Shown here: positions 54,220-63,090 of the stretch, piece by piece | Layout: each line of letters begins with the position of its first letter | How positions within the stretch are numbered: position 1 is the stretch's first letter | From: Mycoplasmatota bacterium | GTDB taxonomy: Bacteria; Bacillota_I; Bacilli_A; Acholeplasmatales; Acholeplasmataceae | Assembly: GCA_024650045.1 (NCBI GenBank) | Contig: JANKMU010000001.1 | Location: 1 to 64,000 of the forward strand | Direction of reading: 5' to 3' | DNA: 64,000 nucleotides | The notes under the pieces: model-generated | What the model was told of the DNA's origin: nothing | Database searches by the model: none | What the model saw: only the letters and a program-made list of their open reading frames with translations | Program-made: the position numbers and the translations under genes

Positions 54220-55768
54220 ATTTATCATTTTCCATCAAGTTAATATGCACATATAAAGCTAAATATAAATCAAAGAAATGCGAACGATGATTATTGATTC
54301 TATAGCCTAGTTTTTCAATTACAGATAATCTATATTTAAGTGAATTAGGATGAATAAATAAGGATTCAGCTGTATTTTTGATTGAAAAGCGACACTGAAT
54401 ATACTTGTATAAAGTATTAATTAAAGGTAAGTTAGTTTTTTGCTCATACTCTAATAATTTTCCAATGATAGGATGTGAAAATGACCTTAAGTCATCATAA
54501 CTCAATGTTTTAAGTAAAGTCATCAACCGAACATGATTTTCATTGAATATATCTAAATCTATCATTCTAACTTTTGCATTATTTACAGTTTTTGACAAGA
54601 TAGCAAATACCTTTGGTATTTCATGTGCTTGATCTATTGGATTTGAGTAAGCTAATTTTAGTGTTATATCTGGGATCTCATTTTTAACTCGATCATATAT
54701 TTTTTCTACAGCAGCGGCATTATTGGCTTCATAAGATGTATTAACGATAAACAATATAAATGCATCCATAAAAATGTATCTTACATTTTTTTGATTAATT
54801 TTAAGTTGTTCTACTATCGATCTTAAGATGACATGAACGGATTGTTCTTCCTTATGTTTACCACTAATTGAAAACAATAGAAGAAACAAGGGAAATTGAA
54901 CGTCCCAATTATAGAATTTTGAGACCTCCATCAATTCTTCATTTGTATTGTAATTTGAGGTAATATTACTAACAAATCCTAATAAGAATTGATTTTGTCG
55001 CATAAAATTTTCTCGCTTTTTTTGATAAACGAAAATCGACACCATTTTATAAATTTCAGCATAGTTATATAAAATATACCTTTTTTCCTCACCTGTGAGT
55101 AGGGCAAGACGATATATAACTTCATCTTGATACTCTACATTTGTAACATACAATAGGTGATTGTTATCTTTAACTAACGTATTAGCAGGATGTTGGTATT
55201 TGGCATAATATGAAGCAATCAAATCACTTGAATAATATAATTTGTCATCTAAAGGACTTTGAATTAGTATATCTAGGTCATCAATACGTTTTACACTTTC
55301 GACGAGTTTACCTATAGATGGCTCACTACCTATAGTTCTAAGCATATCAGAGTAAAAAGAAGCAAAATTGCTTTTACTAAACTCGCTCCCTTGTAACTCA
55401 CTGAGTATTGCGTTAAATATAGTTGATAAGTTTGCATCATAATTTAGTGTAATGATAGGTAAATGCAGCTGATCAGCCAACGCAATAATTGATTTGGGAA
55501 TCTCATCAACGTAACGATGAATCTTCACCATAATACCCGACACCTTTTTCTCGTCTAAGATATGGAGAAGCTTTTCAAATAAACTTATATCCTGTTTAAT
55601 TGGATAAAGAGTAGTTAAAATGAGTGAATTTTCGATAACATATTTCTCAAATTCAGGAGTTTCTAAAACAGATACACTTGATACAGTTCGATTCAAGTGA
55701 TCTTTACCAGCTATTATTTCAAAAGATTCAATGACGTTGATGTTTAATAGTTTATCAAGCGTTATCAT
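54218..55768 (-). CDS. PucR-family transcription regulator
   Basis: 516 residues. An N-terminal PucR domain (1-125, TLDKLLNINVIESFEIIAG, ENSLILTTLYPI), a middle GGDEF-like CdaR domain (about 280-410), and a C-terminal HTH_30 (about 455-510, TAESLFIHPNSLKYRLSVIE). PucR of B. subtilis controls purine and allantoin catabolism. It is divergent from the ring-opening amidohydrolase operon, sharing a 180-base promoter region, and is very likely its regulator. ATG 55768 is preferred (aaggaaagg upstream). Confidence 0.92.
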   Translation of the reverse strand: MITLDKLLNINVIESFEIIAGKDHLNRTVSSVSVLETPEFEKYVIENSLILTTLYPIKQDISLFEKLLHILDEKKVSGIMVKIHRYVDEIPKSIIALADQLHLPIITLNYDANLSTIFNAILSELQGSEFSKSNFASFYSDMLRTIGSEPSIGKLVESVKRIDDLDILIQSPLDDKLYYSSDLIASYYAKYQHPANTLVKDNNHLLYVTNVEYQDEVIYRLALLTGEEKRYILYNYAEIYKMVSIFVYQKKRENFMRQNQFLLGFVSNITSNYNTNEELMEVSKFYNWDVQFPLFLLLFSISGKHKEEQSVHVILRSIVEQLKINQKNVRYIFMDAFILFIVNTSYEANNAAAVEKIYDRVKNEIPDITLKLAYSNPIDQAHEIPKVFAILSKTVNNAKVRMIDLDIFNENHVRLMTLLKTLSYDDLRSFSHPIIGKLLEYEQKTNLPLINTLYKYIQCRFSIKNTAESLFIHPNSLKYRLSVIEKLGYRINNHRSHFFDLYLALYVHINLMENDK

Positions 55769-55883
55769 AAATTCACAACCTTTCCTTCTTAATTGTATCA
55801 AAATCACCCGTTAAATGCTTGTATTTTGTTCATAATCTATATAAATCGACGCACTTATTTGGTGTTTGTCGACATATACATAA

Positions 55884-55897
55884 TGAAAGCGCTTTGA
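55884..55897. promoter_or_regulatory. cre-like catabolite control site
   Basis: tgaaagcgctttga matches the CcpA consensus TGWAANCGNTNWCA at all but one position. It lies in the shared region between pucR and the ring-opening operon, 50 bases before the latter's start, so carbon catabolite repression of the operon is likely. Confidence 0.65.
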
Positions 55898-55946
55898 TAT
55901 ACTTTAAGTATAGATAACCATATTTTTAGAAAGGTAAGGTGAAATA

Positions 55947-57050
55947 ATGCAAAAAGTTGAAGTACATCGCATACCGATGTCATCGCCAGACGATTTACGT
56001 TCCTTTGAAAAACTTATAGATGACAAAGTCATCGATCCTAAGCAATTGATTGCTGTTTTGGGTAAAACTGAAGGCAATGGATGTGTTAATGATTTTACAA
56101 GAGCATTATCAACGATGGCTTTTCGTTCTTTTTTAGCTAAAAAAATGGATATGGCTGAAAAAGATGTTGTTCATAAAGTCGCTTTTGTTATGTCTGGTGG
56201 TACTGAAGGTGTCATGTCACCTCATGCAACTGTGTTTACAAAACAAGATGTATCAGGAAACAAAAGGAAAGATAAATCTCTTGTAGCATCTTCTGGATAT
56301 ACTAGAGATTTCTTACCAGAAGAAATAGGTACAGTAGCAATGGTTGAAGAAGTTGCCAGGGTTGTCAAAGAACTGATGAATGATGCTGGTTTAGAAAGTG
56401 CTGACGATGTTCATTTTGTACAAATCAAGTGTCCTCTTTTAACATCAGAACGTATAAAAGATGCTAGTAAAAGAGGGAAATCGGTAGTTGTGACTGACAC
56501 ATACAAATCTATGGGGTACTCTCGTGGTGCTTCAGCACTAGGAGTTGCTTTAGCTTTAAATGAAATACCTAAAGATAAAATAACAGAAGATGTAATATGT
56601 AAAGATTGGTCTTTATATTCAGATGTTGCATCTACATCTGCGGGCATTGAGTTGATGAATTGCGAAATTATCGTAATGGGAAACTCATACGATTCAGCAT
56701 CAAATCTATCCATAGGACACAGTGTAATGAAGGATGCAATCGACTTGAAAGCAGTAATCGAAGCAATTGAAAGTGCTGGTATGAAAGTTGATAAACTACC
56801 ATCTGATGAGCAATGCAAGAATATTGTCAATGTTTTAGCTAAAGCAGAAGCAAGCACAACTGGCGAAGTTAGAGGAAGAAGAAATACAATGTTAACAGAT
56901 TCCGATATCAATCACACGCGACATGCAAGAGCAGTTGTAAGTAGTATTGTCGCGGCAGTTGTTCAAGACCCTATGGTCTACATTTCTGGTGGTGCTGAAC
57001 ATCAAGGACCTGATGGTGGAGGTCCAATAGCCGTTATTATTAAGAAATAA
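55947..57050 (+). CDS. Ring-opening amidohydrolase, cyanurate hydrolase/barbiturase family
   Basis: 367 residues, the usual length for AtzD/TrzD/barbiturase. The threefold fold shows three Ser-Lys pairs: Lys40 with Ser83 ([17 protein letters not shown]), Lys161 with Ser231 ([11 protein letters not shown]), and Lys299 with Ser347 ([15 protein letters not shown]). The family hydrolyses cyanuric acid to carboxybiuret or barbiturate to ureidomalonate. It cannot be told by eye which ring is used; a five-membered ureide is also possible. First gene of the operon, behind a cre-like site. Confidence 0.9.
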   Translation: MQKVEVHRIPMSSPDDLRSFEKLIDDKVIDPKQLIAVLGKTEGNGCVNDFTRALSTMAFRSFLAKKMDMAEKDVVHKVAFVMSGGTEGVMSPHATVFTKQDVSGNKRKDKSLVASSGYTRDFLPEEIGTVAMVEEVARVVKELMNDAGLESADDVHFVQIKCPLLTSERIKDASKRGKSVVVTDTYKSMGYSRGASALGVALALNEIPKDKITEDVICKDWSLYSDVASTSAGIELMNCEIIVMGNSYDSASNLSIGHSVMKDAIDLKAVIEAIESAGMKVDKLPSDEQCKNIVNVLAKAEASTTGEVRGRRNTMLTDSDINHTRHARAVVSSIVAAVVQDPMVYISGGAEHQGPDGGGPIAVIIKK

Positions 57051-57096
57051 GAATATTAATATAATAAAAAAAATAGAAAGAGAAAGGTAAATATTT

Positions 57097-58398
57097 ATGG
57101 AACTTATACTTTTGATACTCCCTTTAGTTGTTATTATTTTTTTCCTAGTTAGAAAAAGACATATGCTTGTAGCAGGATTTATGGGAGGAATAACAGCGAT
57201 TATTATCTCATGGATTCTTGTTGGAATGGGAACACTAGAAACCGGTATTAAATTTACAGATATGAATGAACTGATTATCGGTGTTGGTGTTCGTGATATG
57301 CTTTCAAGATACCTGACTCCAGTTATGTATGCAGCAACAGCTGTAATGATTTCTAGAGCAGGTAGCATTAAAGCATTAATTGAAGGTCTTAATAGACTTT
57401 TAAAAGGTAAATTAGCTTGGTTAGCAGCATCTATCGTTTTAGTACAAGGTATTGCTACATATATGGCTGGTTTAGGTGCTGGTAATACTATGGTTATTGC
57501 TCCGTTAATGCTAGCAGCCGTTGGATTTATTCCTGGAGTTGTTGCTGCGATGGCAGTTGCAACTGCAGTAGGTTTTACTACATCACCTGCGTCAACAGAA
57601 ACGAGTTTCACTGCAACTGCAGCTGGAATGGAAGTTGGTGCTTTTGCTAACTTAATGTTACCATTTACAATTATTGTATTCTTGTTAGCAGCAGGATTAG
57701 CATTCTACTCAGTTTACAAAAGAGGAAATATGGTGCGTGTAGGCGAACAAGAAGAATCAGAATTTACAAACATGCCATCAAAACAATTATGGCAAATGGT
57801 TATTCCAGCTCTAGTATTCCTTGTATTCGTTGTTTTAGGTGGGGCATTTAATAGATTATTCCCAATTCCAATCATTGTTCCTATTATAAATGTTTTAACA
57901 GCAGCAATCTTAACGATTATCTTTTGTAAAGTCACACCAGACGATGCTGGAAGAAACTTAATAGATGGTTCAAAATTTATTTTAACAACTCTATTTGGTG
58001 TTGGTATCTTCTTAGGTTTCATTAATCTAATTGGATTCCTTGGAACATTTAGTGAACTTGCTTCATTAGTAGGTCAAGCACCTGAATGGTTAGTCATTTT
58101 CTTAGCTTGTGTTTTAGGATTTACTATCGCAATTCCTTCTGGAGCATTTGCAGCTGGTGTATTAACATTGATTTTACCTACATTATCACTTATACCTGGA
58201 TTAACACCTCTAGCATTTGGATTAATCGCAATCTCTGTCGGTTTGGGTACTCAAATTAGTCCGGTTCAAATCAATGTTGCTGCACTTAGTGATGGATTTC
58301 AAGTTTCTATTATGGACATTATCAAAGGTAACATGAGATATGTACTAAGTTTTGGTGCAGCAATAGCAGTCGTTGCTTTAGTTGTAGGTATACTATAA
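57097..58398 (+). CDS. Ion-transporter-superfamily permease
   Basis: 433 residues with about 11-12 membrane helices in two similar halves. Glycine/serine-rich loops AGLGAGNTMVIAPLML and GFTTSPASTETSFTA in the first half, and AIPSGAFAAGVLTLI and GLGTQISPVQINV in the second, resemble re-entrant hairpins of DcuC/CitMHS-like carriers. It may move an organic acid such as the ring-cleavage product or a dicarboxylate. It is not a known nucleobase permease. It lies between the ring opener and the NCS2 permease. Confidence 0.65.
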   Translation: MELILLILPLVVIIFFLVRKRHMLVAGFMGGITAIIISWILVGMGTLETGIKFTDMNELIIGVGVRDMLSRYLTPVMYAATAVMISRAGSIKALIEGLNRLLKGKLAWLAASIVLVQGIATYMAGLGAGNTMVIAPLMLAAVGFIPGVVAAMAVATAVGFTTSPASTETSFTATAAGMEVGAFANLMLPFTIIVFLLAAGLAFYSVYKRGNMVRVGEQEESEFTNMPSKQLWQMVIPALVFLVFVVLGGAFNRLFPIPIIVPIINVLTAAILTIIFCKVTPDDAGRNLIDGSKFILTTLFGVGIFLGFINLIGFLGTFSELASLVGQAPEWLVIFLACVLGFTIAIPSGAFAAGVLTLILPTLSLIPGLTPLAFGLIAISVGLGTQISPVQINVAALSDGFQVSIMDIIKGNMRYVLSFGAAIAVVALVVGIL

Positions 58399-58440
58399 TA
58401 TAATCAATAAAAAACAAGTAAAATTGTGTTGAAGAAAAGA

Positions 58441-58499
58441 ATAAAGGGATCTTTATGATAATAAGCATCTTTGCTTGTTTTCCAACGAGATTCCTTTAT
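58441..58499 (+). ncRNA. Structured leader RNA before the NCS2 permease gene
   Basis: A 12-pair outer stem (58441-58452 with 58488-58499, one G-U pair) encloses an asymmetric internal loop of eight and nine bases and a seven-pair inner stem (58461-58467 with 58472-58478) with a tctt tetraloop. No T run follows, so it is not a normal terminator. It lies 14 bases before the permease ribosome site. The shape suggests a cis-regulatory RNA or a processing hairpin; no known riboswitch class was matched. Confidence 0.5.
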
Positions 58500-58523
58500 C
58501 TTTAAATTATATGAGGTGAAGCC

Positions 58524-59855
58524 ATGAGTGATGAAACTAGAAACACATCATTGATATATGACGTCAATGACAAACCAAGAAGTGTAAAAGATTTGTTCAT
58601 TTATACAAGTCAATGGATTATGATTATGTTTTACCCTGTTGTATGGGGTTACTCTATCGTTGGATTAGGTTTAGGTTTAACTGGTGAGGAACTTGGATTA
58701 TATATGATTCGTGTTGTCTTTATGATAGGTGTGGCTACACTTGTTCAAGTTTCATTTGGACATAAGTTATCGATGATCTCTGGTCCAAATATAATACCAT
58801 CACTAGCTATTGTTGCTGCTTTCAGTATAGGTGGTAAAGATTACGCACTCCAATCATTTAATGCTTATATTTTTGCTGGACTTTTGGTCGCTATTTTAGG
58901 ATTTTTTGGTGTGTTTAGCCATATTGGAAAGGTTTGGACTCCGCTGACATCAGGTGCAATGATTATGATGGTTGGATTATCAACAAGCATGGTTGGAGTA
59001 GGACTAATCGCAAATCAAAATGCCTCACTTCCTTTTTATGTAGGTATTGCATTAGCCTTAATATGCGGATATTTATCTATTAAGGGTAAAGGCATGTTGG
59101 CAAGTGTACCCGTGTTAATAACGATATTTTTAGGATATATTATTTTTATGCTAACGGGTAGATTTGATTGGGAACTTGTTAGAAGTATGCCTACATTTAC
59201 ACTTCCACAAGTTTTTCCATATGGAACTGCATTTCCACCAATTGATCTTATCATTATCATGATTATCGTAAACATTTTTTCCGCGATTAACCTATATGGT
59301 AATATTCAAGGATACTCAAGTATCGTTAAAGTTAAAAGAGACCTAAAAGCAGAAAAACGATACTTCTCAATATTTGGTATGGTTGAAGGTGTTGTAACAT
59401 CAATCTTTGGAGTACCAAGCCATGTAGCATATGGTGAAAATTTAGGATTTGTTTTGTTAACAAGAATTGCTTCACGAATATTCTTAATTATAGCGAGTTC
59501 GGTTTTCATTTTAATGAGTTTCTTTGGGAATATTGGCGGTATTATGGCAGCCATGCCTAGTGCAGTTGCTGGTGCGGTGTTGCTAGGTGTTGCTAGTACC
59601 TTAATTGGTATTGGGGCAAAACAATGGCAAAGTGCCAAAGTGTTCGAAACAAGAGAGATATTTATAGTCGGATTCTCCATATTCTTAGCATTTGGTTTAG
59701 CGGGCTTACCAGCAGAATTTTATAACACAGTTCCAAGACTTGTAGGAACTTTGTTTAAAAATCCAGTTATTACTGTGATTATATTTGTGGTATTTTTAGA
59801 ACAAGTCATATTTAGAAATGAAAGAAGTATAAAAATAGTAAAGGAGAATGAATAA
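58524..59855 (+). CDS. NCS2-family nucleobase permease
   Basis: 443 residues with about 12-14 membrane helices. GVATLVQVSFGHKLSMISGP (substrate motif 1 region), YGENLGFVLLTRIASR after FGVPSHVA, and MPSAVAGAVLLGVAS are the NCS2 (xanthine/uracil permease) signatures. It would import the cyclic substrate, such as cyanurate, barbiturate or another ureide, by cation symport. It overlaps the next gene by one base and is preceded by a structured RNA. Confidence 0.85.
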   Translation: MSDETRNTSLIYDVNDKPRSVKDLFIYTSQWIMIMFYPVVWGYSIVGLGLGLTGEELGLYMIRVVFMIGVATLVQVSFGHKLSMISGPNIIPSLAIVAAFSIGGKDYALQSFNAYIFAGLLVAILGFFGVFSHIGKVWTPLTSGAMIMMVGLSTSMVGVGLIANQNASLPFYVGIALALICGYLSIKGKGMLASVPVLITIFLGYIIFMLTGRFDWELVRSMPTFTLPQVFPYGTAFPPIDLIIIMIIVNIFSAINLYGNIQGYSSIVKVKRDLKAEKRYFSIFGMVEGVVTSIFGVPSHVAYGENLGFVLLTRIASRIFLIIASSVFILMSFFGNIGGIMAAMPSAVAGAVLLGVASTLIGIGAKQWQSAKVFETREIFIVGFSIFLAFGLAGLPAEFYNTVPRLVGTLFKNPVITVIIFVVFLEQVIFRNERSIKIVKENE

Positions 59856-60706
59856 TGGGAAATATAAGAACTTATGAACCGTTTTATGATAAAAATAGAG
59901 AAAAAACATTAGAAAAAGTAACAGAAGCTTACGAAAAGTTTAAGAAAACAAAAACATTTGAATTTCCTAGATGGTTATATGGAGAGCCAATAGGTAAATT
60001 AATCAAAGTTGAAGTTGAAGATTGTCCAACATTTGGAGATACTGCATATGTTGAAATGGATACAGCTAGAACCGCATTCTTATCGATAGACATGCAAACA
60101 GATTTCTGTGGAAAAAAAGGGTATGTTGATGTTATGGAATACGATTTATCATTGACTGCACAAGCTCTTGATCCAATAGAAGACGCACTAAAAGCTGTAA
60201 GAAAAACAGATATGAAAATTATCCATACCAGAGAAGGACATAGTCCTGATCTTTCTGACGCACCATTTAATAAAATACTAAGAAGTAAAATAATTGGTAA
60301 AGGTGTAGGTATTGGTGATACACCAGAAGGTGGTATGGGAAGACTATTGGTTAGAGGTCAAAAAAACTGGGATATTCATGAAAGACTTTATCCACTTCCT
60401 GGTGAATATGTGATAGATAAGGCTGGTAAAGGTGCATTTGGATCAAGTACGATTCATATGTTGTTAAAAAACTTAGGGGTAACACATCTTGTTATCAGTG
60501 GTATTACGACAGATGTCTGTGTACATACAATCATGAGAGAAGCTAATGATTATGGTTATTGGTGTATCTTAATGAAAGATGGTACTGGAGCTACTGATTA
60601 TGACAATCACTGTGCAGCGATTAAATCTATCAAGATGCAAGGTGGTGTGTTTGGAAACGTTACAGATTCTAAACGCTTTATTAAGGCACTTGAGAGCACT
60701 AAATAA
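59855..60706 (+). CDS. Isochorismatase-family amidase, biuret hydrolase/RutB-like
   Basis: 283 residues. Catalytic triad: Asp79 (LSIDMQTDF), Lys189 (VIDKAGKG) and Cys222 (ITTDVCVHTIMREA). HTREGHSPDLSD and RLLVRGQKNWDI place it in the subgroup with biuret amidohydrolase and ureidoacrylate hydrolase RutB. It would hydrolyse an amide or carbamoyl bond of the ring-opened product, releasing ammonia. Downstream of the ring opener and upstream of the FdrA set, it fits a middle or final step. Confidence 0.85.
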   Translation: MGNIRTYEPFYDKNREKTLEKVTEAYEKFKKTKTFEFPRWLYGEPIGKLIKVEVEDCPTFGDTAYVEMDTARTAFLSIDMQTDFCGKKGYVDVMEYDLSLTAQALDPIEDALKAVRKTDMKIIHTREGHSPDLSDAPFNKILRSKIIGKGVGIGDTPEGGMGRLLVRGQKNWDIHERLYPLPGEYVIDKAGKGAFGSSTIHMLLKNLGVTHLVISGITTDVCVHTIMREANDYGYWCILMKDGTGATDYDNHCAAIKSIKMQGGVFGNVTDSKRFIKALESTK

Positions 60707-60755
60707 TAAAATATAATAGACGAAATTTACTAGAAGTTACGAAATGGTGGGTTAA

Positions 60756-61568
60756 ATGATAGAAGCTAATATTATATCCATTGACAATGAAATGTTAAAT
60801 GAACTTAAACAAAATAACGCATTTGTCTATGCGATACATCATCACTCATTACACCTCAAAGTAGGTGAGAAAATAATGACACTCGGTTGTCAAATAACGA
60901 GTGGAAGACACCATATTGTTATTGATTCAAATTTAAGATTCAAAAATATAGGGTTAAAAACAAATGAAAAAGTTATCGTCGATCAACAAACAATAAAAAT
61001 TGGATCATACATTTTTCATATCAACGATCTAGATATTCATTTGTTTAGACCCTATAAAAAAACATATAAGGTTAATGATGATGTTAGAACATTATTAAAA
61101 AGACTTGAAAAGATGATTGATAAAGAACAAAAACATCATCTTTTTATCCATGGTAATCACCCAGTAGAGACTTATGTATTAGAAAAAATAGAGGCATTCT
61201 TAAACAATCAAAGTTTTGAAAATGCTATTAAACTTGTTGGCTTAGGTCAAGGGTTAACGCCATTAGGTGATGATATTATTGTCGGGTATATTTTGGGTAT
61301 AAATACATTGGGTTTAACAATACCTTGGGTAGAAAATATAATTGAAATAGCGAAGGTAAAAACCAATCTGTTTAGCAAGCAAAATCTAGAAGATGCACAT
61401 TTAAAACTATATCCGACAATATATATTCAACTGATTGAAGATTTATTTATCAATAAAAAAATAGATCATGCAGAAGACTTCATCAACATCGGAGATACTA
61501 GTGGTGTTGGTATATTAAAAGGTTTTTTGTATGGTATAAGAGCAGGTGAGAAAAATGAAAGATTATAA
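60756..61568 (+). CDS. DUF2877 protein, AllH (YlbF)-like carbamoyltransferase subunit
   Basis: 270 residues. The DUF2877 motif VGLGQGLTPLGDDIIVG is at 161-177. In E. coli the DUF2877 protein YlbF (AllH), FdrA (AllF) and the DUF1116 protein YlbE (AllG) together form oxamate carbamoyltransferase, which converts oxalurate and phosphate into oxamate and carbamoyl phosphate. All three families occur here in a row. It overlaps fdrA by 14 bases. The true substrate in this organism is open. Confidence 0.85.
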   Translation: MIEANIISIDNEMLNELKQNNAFVYAIHHHSLHLKVGEKIMTLGCQITSGRHHIVIDSNLRFKNIGLKTNEKVIVDQQTIKIGSYIFHINDLDIHLFRPYKKTYKVNDDVRTLLKRLEKMIDKEQKHHLFIHGNHPVETYVLEKIEAFLNNQSFENAIKLVGLGQGLTPLGDDIIVGYILGINTLGLTIPWVENIIEIAKVKTNLFSKQNLEDAHLKLYPTIYIQLIEDLFINKKIDHAEDFINIGDTSGVGILKGFLYGIRAGEKNERL

Positions 61569-63090
61569 AGTAATAAAAAATGCATATTATGACTCTGTCA
61601 CACTCATGGGAACAACAATAACAATCAAAAAGGAATTAAACCTTAAAGATCTTGTTATGTTTATGGGAACTGATATGAATAAAGATATGATTAAGTCTGT
61701 CGGTTTGTATGATTCGCAATTTGATAAAGCTACACCTAATGATCTGTTATTAGCTGTTGAAATGAATGAGAAAAACGACCAATGGGCAGAACAGGTCATT
61801 GATCAATTATCAAACCAAAACAGTAAATCAGATCAAAGTGAAACAGTCTACAAAACAATTTCTCAAGCAAAAAATGATAAAGACAGCAATATCGCAATTA
61901 TAAGTATTCCTGGGATATATGCAGCACGAGAAGCATATAAAGCATTAGATAATAATATGCACGTCATGTTGTTTAGTGATAATGTTGATGTAGAGGATGA
62001 AATTGCATTAAAGAATTTGGGCATAGAAAAGGATCTTTTAGTCATGGGACCCGATTGTGGAACTGCAATCATTAATGGTAAAGGATTGTGTTTTGCCAAT
62101 CAAGTCAATAAAGGAAACATTGGATTAGTAGCAGCAAGTGGTACTGGATTACAAGAAGTAACTGTTATTATTGATAGATTTGGTGGAGGTATTACACAAG
62201 CTATTGGTGTTGGTGGACGTGATTTATCAAAAGATGTGGGTGGAAAAATGATGTTAAAGGGTATTGATGCCCTAGTTGAAGATGAAAATACAGAAGTCAT
62301 CGTTTTGATTAGTAAACCACCTCATCAGTCTGTTTTAGATAAAATTTTGGATAAGTTAAAGACAATTAAAAAACCAGTTGTTTTATGCCTTTTAGATGCT
62401 AAAGTTGATATTGAATTGAAACATGTTCATTTCACATCAACTTTAACCGAAGGAGCTCAAAAAGCATTAGAACTGATTGGAATAGAAACAATGGATCTAT
62501 TATCAATAGATGATGAAACTAGAAATTTAATCAAAAATGAACGTAAACAATTAGCAAAAGGGCAAGACAAGGTTAAAGGATTATTTTGTGGTGGCACATT
62601 AACTTCTGAGGCATTGAGCATATTGAGAACTGATTTAAAAGATATAACAAGTAATGTAGCAAAGAAGGATCATGAAAAAATGAAAGATCCTAAGAAAAGT
62701 TCTGGTCATAATCTAGTGGATTTAGGTGACGATATATTCACTCAAGGTAAGCCACATCCAATGATTGAACCAATGATTAGACTAGATCGAATTCTAGAAG
62801 AAGCTAAACTAAAAGAAACAGCTGTTATTCTACTAGATTTTGAATTAGGATTAGGTTCTCATGAGGATCCAGTAGGCGTCACCATTGAAGCACTTGATGA
62901 AGCTAAACAAATTGCTAAAGAACAAGATAGATATTTAAGTATAGTAGCATATGTTTGTGGGACAAACAAGGACCATCAAGGCCTGGAAAGATCAGAGCAA
63001 TTATTAAAAGAACATGGTGTCATTGTGGCAAAAACTAATGCACATGCAGCCATGATTGCTAAACATATTGTAGGAGGTGTGTTTAAGTGA
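61555..63090 (+). CDS. fdrA: FdrA (AllF)-like carbamoyltransferase subunit
   Basis: 511 residues with two succinyl-CoA-synthetase-like units. MGPDCGTAIINGKGL (about 164-178), VAASGTGLQEVTVIIDRFGG and GVGGRDLS mark the first; VILLDFELGLGSHEDPVG (near 425) marks the second. Though often annotated as acyl-CoA synthetase, FdrA of E. coli is part of oxamate carbamoyltransferase. ATG 61555 with aggtgag upstream is the start. It overlaps the DUF1116 gene by 4 bases (GTGA). Confidence 0.9.
   Translation: MKDYKVIKNAYYDSVTLMGTTITIKKELNLKDLVMFMGTDMNKDMIKSVGLYDSQFDKATPNDLLLAVEMNEKNDQWAEQVIDQLSNQNSKSDQSETVYKTISQAKNDKDSNIAIISIPGIYAAREAYKALDNNMHVMLFSDNVDVEDEIALKNLGIEKDLLVMGPDCGTAIINGKGLCFANQVNKGNIGLVAASGTGLQEVTVIIDRFGGGITQAIGVGGRDLSKDVGGKMMLKGIDALVEDENTEVIVLISKPPHQSVLDKILDKLKTIKKPVVLCLLDAKVDIELKHVHFTSTLTEGAQKALELIGIETMDLLSIDDETRNLIKNERKQLAKGQDKVKGLFCGGTLTSEALSILRTDLKDITSNVAKKDHEKMKDPKKSSGHNLVDLGDDIFTQGKPHPMIEPMIRLDRILEEAKLKETAVILLDFELGLGSHEDPVGVTIEALDEAKQIAKEQDRYLSIVAYVCGTNKDHQGLERSEQLLKEHGVIVAKTNAHAAMIAKHIVGGVFK

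Noticed and set aside
55947-57050. Naming the ring opener trzD, atzD or barbiturase outright
   Set aside because: The Ser-Lys pairs are shared by all branches of the family, and the substrate-deciding residues cannot be judged without an alignment.
56892-57611. A 239-codon minus-strand frame spanning the end of the ring opener and start of the transporter
   Set aside because: It is opposite two clear genes, its composition is that of a reversed membrane protein, and it has no recognisable motif.
58441-58499. Purine riboswitch of the classic guanine/adenine type
   Set aside because: The three-way junction and its conserved loop sequences are missing; only two stacked helices with an internal loop can be drawn.
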